Below are positions 1 to 12,541 of a stretch of DNA of 64,000 bases, piece after piece. The stretch comes from Trochalopteron elliotii (Eukaryota > Chordata > Aves > Passeriformes > Leiothrichidae). The stretch is from NCBI GenBank assembly GCA_024734555.1, contig JANPWX010000076.1:1628689-1692688 (forward strand), read 5' to 3'. The notes below the pieces were generated by a model that was not told where the DNA came from, did not search any database, and saw only the letters and a list, made by a program, of their open reading frames with translations. The position numbers and the translations under genes were made by a program. Within the stretch, counting starts at the first letter, position 1. The number at the start of each line of letters is the position of its first letter.

Positions 1-1308
1 AGGTCACAGGCTTTTTTAAATTTTAATTTCAGTTTTTTAGCTTGTGTGTTTTCCCTCAAAGAAAGAGTTAAAAGTAAGCAGTTAAGTAGAACAAATAGTC
101 TAATCATATCTTGGTTTGACATCAGAAACAAGATGCTTTAACTTCCTTCAGTGAAAGATAAGCTTCACAATTTTGACATAAACTCACTTACTGGTAGGTG
201 GTGCAACTGGGACCAATGGGTCATGAGAAAAATGAGATTTCGATATTGGAGAAAGCCCAATGTGCTGAATGACATTCCAGGACTGGGGGCACTGCCCTTG
301 AAGTCAATTGAATGAAGTCCTCTTAAGAGTTGTAGCTAGGTGGGTGCACAAGAAGAAGCATTACCAGTACCAAGCCATTACTTTTATATGGCATTCATGG
401 GCACATCCACAGGTTTGTTGAAGATGTTTCCTGTTGTAGGTCTCTTAAGGGAAAGTCATGGGCTTGTGGTTTCATTCACGTGTGTCTATTTCATATAAGC
501 AACCATATCAGGGAGCTCGTAATGTGAGCCAGCCAAATGACCAAGCACATCTCTGGCCTGTGAGCAGAGCTGCCTCACTGTGAAGTCCAAAAAAGCCAGC
601 AGCTAGGTTAATATCAATCTGGTTATTCCACTGAGAACAAAGGTGCCATGATCCATGCCATGATCCTTTCCTCCTTTGCATTCTCTTTCTCACCATCTTC
701 GGTCCCCAAAAGATCAGAATCTTGACAAAAGGTAAAGCCATTTAGTAGCAAGCACATGGGATTGCTACAAAATACATTATGTAGGACCATTTAAGAGGGT
801 TTTCAGTTTTATATTGCTAGTTCACTTTTTGTTGGCATTGTCCTGCTGGGAGTTAAGCATACCTCTCAAATATCAACAAATCATGGTCTATAGCCTTGGA
901 ACATGTAATAATGGAGATGAAGATGAGATGCATCACTCCACAGCGCACACGCCAGTCAGCTCAAATATTATCACATGATACATCTCTAAACTCACTTCTT
1001 ACCACCTGTAGCCCCAGGTATGGAAGCTGCATTTCCTTCAGTTGGATAGGTCCTCCGCTGTAAATTAATAAATAAATTAAACCACGAAATTTCAGAACAG
1101 AAATGATCAAAACATGCAGGAATAATTCTGTTTGTTAAATGTATCTCTTTTGAATGCTTTTTGAATTACTGGTTTCATGCAAGTACACAGGATAATACGT
1201 CTTTAGGAATTTTGTCCACCTGTCACTAAACTGCTCTTATTAGAACAGGAGACCTGACCATGGGACCCATGTATTCTTATTTTTGTTAATGAATATTCAC
1301 AAATTGTA
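1..1308. other. AT-rich non-genic DNA
   Basis: No gene, RNA or repeat that I can support. The longest open frame, 77 codons on the minus strand at 508-741, shows no recognisable domain. The sequence is CpG-poor and single-copy in appearance. Confidence 0.6.
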
Positions 1309-1401
1309 CTGGGCAACAGGCTCTGGGCAGCACTCTTTGAGCAAAGGGGTTGGACAGGGTGATCTCCAAAAGCATTTTCCAACCTCAGACATTCTGTGAA
1401 A
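1309..1401 (+). mobile_element. CR1 LINE 3' tail fragment
   Basis: The stretch reads like the last ~90 bases of an avian CR1 element in sense orientation: a GGGCA-type start, then TTTGAGCAAAGGGGTTGGAC, then GGTGATCTCCAAAAG, then TTCCAACCTCAGACATTCTG near the 3' end. These blocks occur in the order found at the 3' end of CR1. The element is severely 5'-truncated, as is usual for CR1 copies made by target-primed reverse transcription. The short terminal repeat is degraded, so the copy is old. No coding capacity remains. Confidence 0.75.
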
Positions 1402-2039
1402 GTCCAATGTCTTTCCATGCTGAGATGCATCCAGCCTGTTGGCTACAGAGGTGTACTTTCACACAAGTGCAAGGTTATTTTGTCAAGTGCTTTCTAAGAG
1501 AAGATATTCTTTTGTATACCCTCTTTACAGCTCTTCACTCTCTAGGAACAAATTGGTTTGCTTCTGTCCTGCTCACAGAAAAAGAAAATCCCTTTTTTGA
1601 TTCTGCTTGTGCCATTTCAGTGTCTTGTCAATGGGACAAATTGTCCTGCCTTTCTTTCTTTCTCCCCTTCATGCCAGTCCTCAAGGTCTTTAAAATCCTT
1701 TTCTCTTACCAAAGTAGTATGGCAAACATTGTCAGTAATGCAACAGCCTCTGAACTCTCTTTTCATTTCCCTAGCATGTTCAGCAATTCATACCTATTAC
1801 AAGAAAGGAACGCTTGCCATTTCCACTGCTGGCAGCATTAATTTAAAAAAAAAGGTTCCAGAAAACATTCAGTTCTGTCCTTGTGCTTTTTTTCTCCTTG
1901 CAACTCTGGTTAAACTTTTGTTCCATTTAATTGTTTTGACTCCATTTTATGTATTTTTAAGCCTAGCTGAGCTCTTGGTACAAGGCAGATACTGTTATAA
2001 AGAGAAGATGGGAAGGATGTTAATAGAAATGTCAGATTC

Positions 2040-2062
2040 CTGCTGTCCTCATGGGACAGCAG
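2040..2062. repeat. 9-bp perfect inverted repeat (hairpin)
   Basis: CTGCTGTCC at 2040-2048 pairs perfectly with GGACAGCAG at 2054-2062 across a 5-base loop. It lies inside a locally more GC-rich block. No function is evident. Confidence 0.7.
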
Positions 2063-5000
2063 TTTTTGTCCACGTGCCCCATGGGATGGATCTTGGCTGT
2101 AGACACTACTGCTGTGAAGGTAAAGTACAGTGTGAGGTGTTGTGCTGCAGCAATGCCCAGCTCTGTGGTGATCAAAGGCACATACACTGCAGAGGCACTG
2201 GCAATAGAGACAACACACAAGCTGCCCACAGAGCCAAGTGAAATGTTTGACAGAGAGAAATAGATGTGGCAAAACTTCTTGTTCTGGTTTTTAAGGGGAA
2301 AATTGAAATCACACTTCCATAAACTTGAGATATTAATCAAAAAAGGGATATTACTGTGTACTGGAGAAACTCACTCTGCCCAGAATTGTTTTGGCTAAGA
2401 ATTGGAGATGGTTCTTCAAATGGTGCTGTTTGGAAGGGACCTGAAGGAAAAAAAAATCGTATTTATTTTTTCTTGTTGAAATTTGCTTGTCTTCCATTAA
2501 TTTTCAGGTGCTAGCTTTAAATTGAATCTTAAAAAACCCAAATACAACTAAAAAGGGGAAGGGAGAAAAAAAAGAAAATTGAAATCCATGGAGTCATTGC
2601 AACAAAAGCAGAGGCCATCTTTGCGTTAACTATAGGACTAAAAGCAAGGATTTCTGTCCCTGCATTTAATTTACTATATAATACTGGACAGGTTATTTAA
2701 TTGTGTTTTAGTTTCCCCACTTTTGAGGTAAGTCTAGTGGAATCTTGTGAAGGATAATATATTTTTCCATCACTTTGAGATCTTTGGATATAACAAGCTA
2801 TTGCACTGAAGTAGATCTTTGTGGGACATCACACAAAATTAAAATGCAACACTGAGAGTCATATCCTTTGGGCTGTGTGTTTAGTTTTTTTATTATCTAA
2901 ACAAGTTAGTTTACATTTTTATGGTAAGAGTGTTACCTTCTACCTTTTGGATTTTTAACTTGATCACAAAGGAGAAGGAACATTTGAGGAAACAACTAAG
3001 GTAGAAATTTAATTTAGGGCAATATATCTTAGTATTGAAATTAATGTGTCTTTCTGTGGGTTTATGCTCAACGGTGTAAAATATTATGTAGGATGTGGGT
3101 GAGAAAACTTTGCAACTCAAAAAATTCAATCCCTTCTGTCACTCAGCACTGACAGTGGGTGAATTAATATCAGTCAATGCCTAACTGGGCTGAGAACATT
3201 ATGTACATGAAGTGTTGCCACTTGCTGCTGGAAACAAGGCCAAGAGTTTAAGCCAGGGAAAAGCCCTTTGAAATCTCTTGGCTACTTCTCAGTTCCATCC
3301 CTTGACAACTACTAGTTTTGTGTTACAAACATAGTTATTTGCCAAAGTAGAGACTGTTGGTGTTGCATAGAACCTTTAATAACAAGAAGCAGCAACATCT
3401 TTCAAAGCTGCTGGGTAAGCAGCAACAGCTGTTAGCGGCTGCAAACTGCCACAAAGTCAGGACTATCTTGCAGCCTCAAAGGGACAACAAGTAGTCAAAA
3501 ATTTTTGCCTTAGCAATTTTCCACTAGGGATCATGTTGCTATAAATTTGCCATCAAGACAGCTGTATTTCCCAGCCACTTTGAACTGCCTGTTTGTGGCA
3601 TGCTGGAGGAGAGAGGGTGAGCCATACTGACAGACTGGGTCTCTCAGGGTCTGTCCAAAGCCTGAACTCCAGCAGGACAAGGAAACCTGAGCTCCTCAGT
3701 GCACACTGAAAATGAGGGACTTAACAATGCAGCTTTAGAGTCATCAAAACATTGACTGTTGCTTCATTTCAAAATAGCTGGAAAATGAGATGGGGCTGAT
3801 CTGCACCTCTGCTATTTGGTTGTGTGGTGACAAAGGACCTGGAGCAGGAGCCCCTGTTGTGGGGACTTCATGTGATCAAAAGATATGAACTGTTCAGCAG
3901 ACTTCCCAGGGAGTCCTACAACTTTTGTGCAAGATTTTTGTGGGGTTCCTTTCACTTCCACATACAGGTTGAATGAGAGATCAAAGAGAAAAATGATATC
4001 TGGCAGGTTGAGACATTTCCCTGGCTTCAGAGAAAATCACAAGTTTTAGCTCTTCATCACAAGATTTAGCGGTTGGTCTATTCCAGGACCATACACTCTG
4101 TATCTCACACTTGTGCAAAGTGCAAAATTATAAAACCAGTTAAAGTCACACAGTCATTATTTTAGCCTACCAGTCACCCACATATTTTGAAAAAAATGCC
4201 TTGAAGAAAGGATTAAGACCTTTAAATCCTGAGTGGAGAAGGTTACCTGCTCAGAGCATTTTATAAATCTCGGAAACCCTACAAAATGAAAAGGAAGGAT
4301 TTAAAACATTTTTTTTTCCTCTATGTGTTTAGCTGGCAAGGCTGGCAAATTAAGGTTATGTTTAGTAGAAGTCCAACCTCTAAATTGGTAAAAATTTTCT
4401 CTTCTGGAGACATTGCTCTGTATTCTGTATTTAAGAAGCAGCATGTGCATTTGGGCTTCTGGTTGGCAAGTTAAGCTGTGTGAATGTGCCTTAAGAGGAG
4501 TATTCCCAATGACAGCTGTGTCTGTGCCCAAGATCCATGTTCCAACCTTTGTATCTGTAAGAGATCCAGTCATCCCACCATGAGCCATAACCTAAATTCT
4601 TTTCGTAGTTTGGCTACTAAGCCCACCTGGAATTTTCTCATGTTTTAACCTCCCATTTAGTGCAATGAACCAGAGATATTTGCTAAAGGAATATAAGATC
4701 TTTGTCAGCAGCCCTACACAATCCTGTCTAGCAGGAGAGATCAATGAAAAGTGTAGCCTCTTTGAGCTGATATAATTTCCACCTCATTTCAAGCAATTTC
4801 TAAATATTGCAGAACACTGATGATGAAAACAGAACAGAAGAAATATGCAACATCACCTGAAAGGTTGAGTAAATCCCTACATGTCATTGACCAGATAAAC
4901 TTGTTTATTACAAAAAAGTATCTTGGTAGTGAACACGGAGATGAATCTGCGTTTAGGCAATTTATTAAAATTTAATTAATTCTCTAAAATGCACTCTTAG

Positions 5001-5780
5001 GTACTACTTTATAATTTTCCATCTACAGAGTTGAAAGCTCAATTACTACTGCAAAAAAAAAGTGGAGTATTTAATAATATACGCTTTTATATTTACATAT
5101 TGATCTATTTCTTATATAAATAATCAGACAAGAATATTAATAACAGCAATAAATAGTAGATTTGTTCTTTTAAGACTAAAAGGTGTTGGCAATACTCCCA
5201 ATACTAAGGCACCTCCACTGAGAGAAACTACGGGAAGTGCAGAGCCAACACAGTGATTTCCATTCCAGGGCAGTGTTATTCCACCCCGTACAGGCACCAA
5301 TTAGTTTTAGACTTCTTTCCTAAATGATTTGGTTTCTGTGTTTAATTTGGGAAACCTGCACAGCTGGTAATGCAAGAGAAGACCTCACATACCTTATTTT
5401 GAAGTTCCTTTTACAATTTTACTATGCAGCTTTTTACATAGTCCTGTTGTCTATTCATACCACTGAAATAGCATTGGCCCCACTGTATACTCTTTTGTCA
5501 CCTTCAGCCAAATATTATACTTTTAAATAAATGGGCTTTTGTGCCCTAACCTAGCTCACCTTGCATGTGGTTTCAATCTCTGTGTTTTGGGACCCGAGCA
5601 ATTTCTATATACACAAGGTTTAAAAGCAAATGTATAGTAAAGTATTTGCTAAATTAAAGATTTAGTAATTTTTACAAAGTTACAGAATTGCTATTAGGTA
5701 GGAACTGACAAATGTTTTAATTTATTATGTTCTCTGACATTTCTTATTACTTTTCTCCTAAGTTCTCTCACATAATAACA

Positions 5781-5808
5781 AATATTATATATATACGTAT
5801 ATAATATT
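5781..5808. repeat. AT-rich palindrome
   Basis: AATATTATA at 5781-5789 and TATAATATT at 5800-5808 form inverted arms; the core TATATACGTATATA at 5790-5803 is itself a perfect 14-bp palindrome with a CpG at its centre. Such sequences can extrude as cruciforms, but this may simply be a degenerate TA repeat. Confidence 0.7.
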
Positions 5809-7736
5809 ATTATACAAAGGTGAAGTTTAGTTAGTTTGAATTGAAGAAAGATATCCAAGTTTGATTTCATTAAAACTGAATGAAAAGGTGTTCTGCCTCC
5901 ATGCTGACAGGGAGCTTAAATGCACCTTGTAAAAATTTAGAGAGAGGTAAATATGGATTTAGAAAAAAGCCCTGAACTATATATTTGTTTTAAAATAAAA
6001 ATACTGAAATGTCATTGACTTTTTTTTCTGTATTGCATTGCTACATTCCTACTTTTTATAGTTTATGATCTGCTTTTTCCATTCCAGGGATTTTCACTGT
6101 TTTTTTTTTTTTTGGTTGGTTGGTTTGATTTCTTTCCATTGCAATAAATGGCATGTTCCTTAAAGTAGTCTCTCTAAATCTTAAAATTTGACTTTTTTAA
6201 CACCTCTTCCTAATAAAAGCTTTGAGGGTTTTTTGCTTTCTTGGATGGAGTCACTTCTTCTTTGCACATAGAGCTTCAAATTATTGTCATCTTTGTTTCT
6301 CCTTTCTTCTAAAAGAAAAGAAGAAACAAGAAACAAGAAAGAAGAAAGCTTCTGTTAGCTATGTGCTAACTAGTAATGCTATTACAAGCTCCTCCTCTCT
6401 TTTCTTCTGAATTTACACTTATATTTCAAGATTAATTTTAATTTTTAAGTCACTCTTATTTTATCACTTTCTGAAACATACTCTGCTGAACTACCTCTGT
6501 TGGCCTTGGTAGGGCTGCTTCTTTTCTGACCTTGCTAGGCTTGCCTGATTTAAGTTACTTCTCTACTACAAATGGGGTAGAAATTGGAAGATGCTTTGAT
6601 GAGGTCTTTACAGGGTGAATGAAAAGTAATAATTATATACGGGCAATGGAGATCTGTTTTGTCTTTTGAAAGTATTAGTGAAAAAGAAAAAAAAACCCCA
6701 CCAAATTTGGTATAATTGGTAATTGTCAAATACTTCCAGTGTTTGCCACAAATCCCTAAGCAATCCATGAATGCCCAATATTTACAAGCACAAAATTCTC
6801 ACAGAACAGCAGTGTTATTTTAGATTTTTTCCTTCTGCTGTAATAAGCTAATTATAATCAAATTAATGTGCTCTGTAACTTGAAGAGTGCTGATGCATTA
6901 CAAGTGAAGAACAGTGGCAGAACAGTTGTTTGCAACACTAGCATGCCTGGGTGTTGAGCACCATGTTCTCTCACCCATTCACAGCCTCATAACTAGAGAT
7001 TTATTTTGATGCTTTTGTGTCCTTTACAAAACTGTGACTTTAGGATAAGTTATGATCTTAAAAAAACACCAGTAGTTATGGATTGCTACTCAACTTGTCA
7101 AAACAACTGAAGGCAAATGAAAACTAACCATGGTGAAATATTGTCTGCTTCTTCACAGTACAAGCCTATATATAACCACAGATGAAAACTGGAAAATGGT
7201 AATTGAATGTCAGAGTTTTGTGCTGTTATACAAAGTTCAGAGATGGTGTCACCAATGCAGGCTTCAATATCTTTAGCAGGACAGGACCTTGATTAATGCC
7301 TTGTCAAGATACTCTGTACTTTTCAACTATTGTTGGATCATGAGAAGAGATCTGAACACAGGTTTCTGTGTCTGAAACTTAAATGTCTAAAGTTGTTGTG
7401 CCATCACTTAACCAAGACCCGCTTTAAGTTGGCTCTACCATCAGTTCAGATCTGCTGTTACTATTTATGCTTCAACTCCTTTGGATTCACAAATTCACAG
7501 ATGTTTCTTCACCTATTATCATACCTGGAGTATACTTAATATTCTTAGAATATGAATTCCACAGAGCTTGGTCATAACTTACAGTCACATAATAAAGCAC
7601 TGTTTAGTATAAATTTGTAGCATTATCTCCTCTCTGATGAATTCTGGATAAATGACATTTTCCCAGGAATATGCCAATGGTTATTTGTGGCTAATATCTC
7701 AGTTTAAAAAAAAAAAAAAAAGTAATAATAAAATAA

Positions 7737-7780
7737 TTACTGTACTGGAATTCAAACTTTACTGTACTGGAATTCAAACT
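7737..7780. repeat. 22-bp perfect tandem duplication
   Basis: Two identical adjacent 22-base units occupy 7737-7758 and 7759-7780; each contains the block GTACTGGAATTCAAACT, so each carries a GAATTC site. The duplication is immediately downstream of an A16 run (7706-7721) and an AT-rich stretch. The identity of the units suggests a recent replication-slippage event. Confidence 0.9.
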
Positions 7781-9345
7781 TATCCTTACCTGATATGTTT
7801 TAAGATGTGAAAAATATTTCTTGTGGGCACTGAGGGCTAGAAGCCCTCAAAATTTCTTGAGGCTGATGTGTCTCACACTTGGAGTCAGTCCAAGTTAAAT
7901 TCTCCAGTGCTTCTCACAGCTGTGACTCTGTCTGTGAATGTCAAGCAGATCTTTTACATATTCCATATTTTTTGTTCCATGAGAGCATTTCACACCTTAA
8001 TGAAAACAGCATGCCAATTAACAAGCTAGTATCACTTGTATTTGCATTTTCTTAATTAAGCCTCAAAAAATAAAAAAGAAAGTGAGCTCTGCTAAGATTG
8101 TTTTGACAGCACTGTCTATCCTGATCTACTAGATGAAGATAATATATTCCAGATGACTGAAACAGAAACAAGTTAACAAGTTCTTTCAAATATATTAAAG
8201 AAGTTTATTCCTTCACTGTTTTACAGCTTACCACCTTGCATCCCTTATCTTGCAGACAGATTTCAGAGGGGGAGACAAACATTTAAAAGCTTTACGAAGC
8301 ATGCTAAAGATCTCTCTGAGAAAATAGCTGAAGTGAGAAGGTGTTTGGATGGGAAGAACAGCCATCTTTTGGACTCAAAGACCACGATGGGGCTGAAACC
8401 TTATCAAAGTTCAGTCCTACCAGCTACAGAAACAGTACCCCACACTACAGTGAGTCAGATCATTTCACACCTCTCTGTGTAGCTCATATGCAAAAAGCAA
8501 TAATGAATATTGATTCAGTGAAACTAGTGCCTACATGTTTAAAAATATGTAAAGTTGAACTCTATTAGAAAAAAGTCATGCTCTTTGAATGCTCCATGGT
8601 GTAAAACTATAATTTCCAGAACATAAGGCACCTTTTGAAACCACCATGGCATTCCTCCACTTTTTTTGCACAGGGGACATTCTCAACTTAGAAAAGAGGA
8701 TAAAGGAGAAGGAAGATAATGTTTTCTCCTTTCCTACCAACGAAAAACCAGAAAACCAGAGAAAAATCAGAGTTGCAGCTGTTCTGCAAATAGTGCAGAA
8801 CCATAACCCTCATATATGCTGGAGGATGCTGTCATCAGCAGTACCACAGACTCAAAGCATCATTATTTTTTGCTACTGCAAGCCAACTATAGACACCAAA
8901 GATACAGATTTCCATCAGTTTGCTGTGCCAAATCAAGAAAATTTCTAACAGGGAGTGATTATGTAAATAAGTGGTTGTTTACTTTTTCGATGTTGATTCT
9001 GGTAGTAAGGAATTTAATCCTGCTCTGAAATGGCTGCACAGCAATTCAACAGAAATGCAACCAGTCACAGCCAAGAGCAGCATTACACAATCTTGGGTTA
9101 AAGTTGCAGTGTTCAGCCACAGAACACCAATGTAATTGTTCATGATATTGATATGTAATGTCCTGAATATTCAGGAGGTATTTTCCACTTATTTTAGGAG
9201 AGTCAGCATTTTAGCCAAGAGCTGTAGCTGCAAAGATAAAATTGTCTCTCTTTAAAGGTACAACATGTCTCAAAAAAAGTGACATTCGCTCACAGGAAAA
9301 ACATTGAAAGGGTTTTTTTGAGGTTGTCTAATAAAATCTCCACCT

Positions 9346-9500
9346 GGAAGAAGCCCAAAATCATGTGGCCCAGGGTCTTGTCCATTAAAACATTGAATGC
9401 TTTCAAAGGTGGAAGCTTCCTAATCAGCCTGGACAACCTGTTTCAGAGTTTATGTACCCTCATAATAAAAAAAATTTCAAGCTGTCAGATCAAAATTTTC
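9346..9500 (-). mobile_element. Degraded CR1 LINE fragment (antisense)
   Basis: Read on the plus strand, the order of blocks matches the complement of a CR1 3' region: a CCAGGGTCTTGTCC-like part, then GGTGGAAGCTTCC, then AGCCTGGACAACCTGTTTCAG, then GTACCCTCATAATAAAAAA. In CR1 these correspond to the segment that on the sense strand reads TTCTTTACTATGAGGGTG followed by the GGTTGCCCAG-like block. Many substitutions separate it from younger copies in this window, so it is an old insertion. The ends are approximate. A 113-codon frame across it (9279-9620) is not a gene. Confidence 0.65.
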
Positions 9501-12500
9501 AGCCTCCAGAAGCTATCCTCACTAGCAGCACCAGCCCACCAGAGGTGCCCACAAATAGATACAGCTTCTAGAAAATGTCCCTTGGTGTTCAAGCCTGGAA
9601 ACCACCGTGAAAACTGCTAGTTAGTTTTCTGGAATATCAACCCCCAAATTACTCAGTTAATAATGAGAAATAGGAAATAAAGGTTGATATTCACGATGCT
9701 GGAAAATTCTTTCATGTTCTCATAGTATTTTTTCATAATTTATGACAATGTTAGAACAAAAATTTTGCAACTCAATGAAAGAGAAACAACGACCTCTTTT
9801 GAAAACTACTACTTTTTTTTCTCCCTCATTTTATCAGTCATGATTTCTGAGAGATTCAGATGATTTTATAAAGTTAAAAAATTTAAATATTGAGAACAAA
9901 CTATCAGTGTTTCTATGTGCCTTCCAGAACAGAAATTTGAGAACATGAATGCACTCTCTGCATAAAGAAAGTTTTTTATCATTCATGTTGCTCAGTTGAT
10001 GCCTTATATATGACGTCTGAGGAAAGTCCATTCTGTCTGACACTGGTTGGACCTAATGTCTCTTGAAATCATTAGGTAATGATATACATATAGAAGTATG
10101 ATTGTATTTAAAGGTAAAAACTTGGAGACAAGGAAGACTATTCAAAAAGCCTTTTAAGGATTTCCTAAGCCAGGAATATTTTTAGGTGCTCATTGAAAGG
10201 CCAAAAAGCATAGTTTTGTGCTACAATGTGATTTGCTGCAGAACAGCTCTGAAAACAGAGCCATTTATCTGTTTTGGTGTGACATAGTGTTGAACTAAAA
10301 ATCTCTGCTGAGAACTAGACTTCTTTAGCTGAATCACCATTCTCCATTAATGCACACAAGCTGTCTGCAGCAGTGCCTGCTCCCAGCCAGCCAGCTCAGG
10401 TTGTGAGAAGGGTGAGCTAGATTTTCTGTGAAATAAGTAATGCAAACAGGTCATAAGAAATTTTTCCTTGCTTATGTCACATTGGAATTTGTGGGATTGT
10501 GGTTGGGAAAAGTAGAGCTGATGGCTGGCAGGTCACTATATCTGTCTCTATCACAAAATTATAGAAAGAGCAAGCACTTTGCAGAGTTTGCTAATTCCTT
10601 TGGAAGTGTTTAATTTTTTTAAATAAATGAGAACTATACTTGGCCTGCTACTGAAACATTAATAGCATTTGAAGGGTGAAAAAAACCCCCATCATAGTCC
10701 TAAGTCACTATATAGAAAGTTTCTTTTTAAGATTCTCTAAAATATTGAGAGAGATCAAGAACACCTTATTTGCCCACTGAGGCCACATCTCCTGTTTGCT
10801 TGAATGCACAATTGTTTACCATGTACCCAAACACAAAACAAAAAGCTGTGCCATTACAGCCCATTAGTGAATTGAACAAGGAAGTCAATATCTCAATTTC
10901 CCCATCCTTTAGGGGATTATTCTCATATGATTACAGTACTGCCTCCCACAGTTTTGACCCCATCATAACCCTTGCGGGGGGAACACTGACACTGGAATTT
11001 TAAAAAGCTTTTGCCAGCATATGATTTAGTTGTGCGATGAGGAAGTTTTATATTCTAGTGCTACAAAAGCTGACTTCCAGATTGTGTGCACTGTATTGCT
11101 GTCTAATTTGCACTTCCTGAATGGATGAAAGCACTTGGCTTTCAGTCTCAGATCTCCCAGTCTACCTGTGAGTGCACACAGAGAAGAGCAGTGCACACCT
11201 TGGAGCATCTTTTTGCTTGGAGCAAAAAGCACATCTTGGAGCTCATGATTAGGTGGAAATCAAGTAATGTCTGACAGCCTATTTTTCATCATTCTTTTGA
11301 CAGATTGGGGAAACATCTACCTTAGGTGTGGAGCCTTCAGAATAATTCAATTCCTCCTGAATCAATTCTCTGTGTTTCAGTAACTCTGGACAAAACCATA
11401 ATAAAATTTCAAGGCCTCAATGTACAAAAACCATATTAAAAATAGAATGGTATATAACACTGGTATAACTTGATGACATCAACATAGTAGCAAGAATCAA
11501 TGACAACAGGGCAAGATTCTCTGCTGATTGCACAGAAGGTACTGACTTGCAAAGCACAAAAAATTTACTGTTAGTCCTTAAAAAGTGCTTGGAGGCTATT
11601 CAATAATTTGAAGAAAATAAATTTCATGAATAAATTTAAAGTGCTGTAAAGATCTTAACACAGATTTACAACCATTGATTAAGACATCATTCTTCTTGAA
11701 GTCAACTTACTGGTAATTTATGCATAGTGTATGTCAAAATGAAAATTTACATTTAGAAAGACTGAATGTTTTGTAACAATCAAATAAATAGACTCCCCAT
11801 ATGGCTAAGAATCTATGGAAAAAAATTAAAAAGACCTTTTATTTTCTATGTGTCTACTCTGATTAAGGATGAATAAATGATAGCCTGTGAGGAAAAGAAA
11901 AAAGAAAGTGTACCTGTGAAAAATCAAAAAGATAAATCTCAAAGCTCAAAACAGATTTTTTCTTCCTATGCATCTAATTCTGAACAAAATGAATTGGAAT
12001 TTAATTCCTTTTTTTCTTTTTTGTATTAATAATAATTACTCTTGAGATATCATTACATTATCTTTGTAACCTCAGAGATGTGCACAGCATGAACAACAGG
12101 CATGAACTGTGCAGAATTTTTCTGTGCTTCTCTATTCACATTTTTTGGCTCCTCGTGAATTCTGAATCTAGCCAAGTCTAAATTTACAAGAACAGAATTT
12201 TTCCTTCTCCTTTTCCTCTGATTTCACTTTAACAGTGTGGAGATTCTACCTGTATTCTTGAGAATGTACTGCTGATGCTAAAATTATAATTTTACAATGG
12301 ATTTTCCCACAAATGGTCTTTTGCGCCATATGCAGCTGCACTTAAAAATCAAACGGACACAGGAGTGTCCAATATTACTTCATACTCGAGAAAGTAAAAT
12401 GCTGTGCTATGCATTTCTTCCTAAAGGTAGAAATGGTCACTGAAAAGGAGGAAAAAAGATAAGGTGTTTTTTTTCCTGCAGTTCCACTGCAACCTGCACT

Positions 12501-12502
12501 CT

Positions 12503-12541
12503 ATAATACACAGGTTACATAATACACAACCTGTGTATTAT
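12503..12541. repeat. 14-bp perfect inverted repeat (hairpin, 11-base loop)
   Basis: ATAATACACAGGTT at 12503-12516 is the exact reverse complement of AACCTGTGTATTAT at 12528-12541. The loop ACATAATACAC repeats part of the left arm (ATAATACAC), so the unit appears twice directly and once inverted within 39 bases. This is the longest perfect short-loop hairpin I found in the window. Confidence 0.9.

Larger units (their letters stand above)
1402..9345. other. AT-rich non-genic DNA with a long open frame near its left end
   Basis: No gene can be supported. A stretch at 1558-2241 stays open for 227 codons on the plus strand, but the frame can only be entered at TTG (1558); its first ATG is at about 1736. 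The translation is hydrophobic in the middle and Cys/His-rich at the end, with no domain I recognise. The stretch is T- and C-rich, which lowers stop-codon frequency. On the opposite strand 2032-2340 is also open. The rest holds only short random-looking frames, A/T homopolymers (for example A16 at 7706-7721) and the small repeats listed separately. Confidence 0.5.

Noticed and set aside
2418..2450. Short CR1-like block (GCTGTTTGGAAGGGACCTGA)
   Set aside because: Only about 25 bases resemble a CR1 tail complement; too short to separate from chance.
10030..10075. GGTTGGACCTAATGTCTCTTG, similar to a CR1 3' end
   Set aside because: The match is brief and the following terminal repeat is missing.
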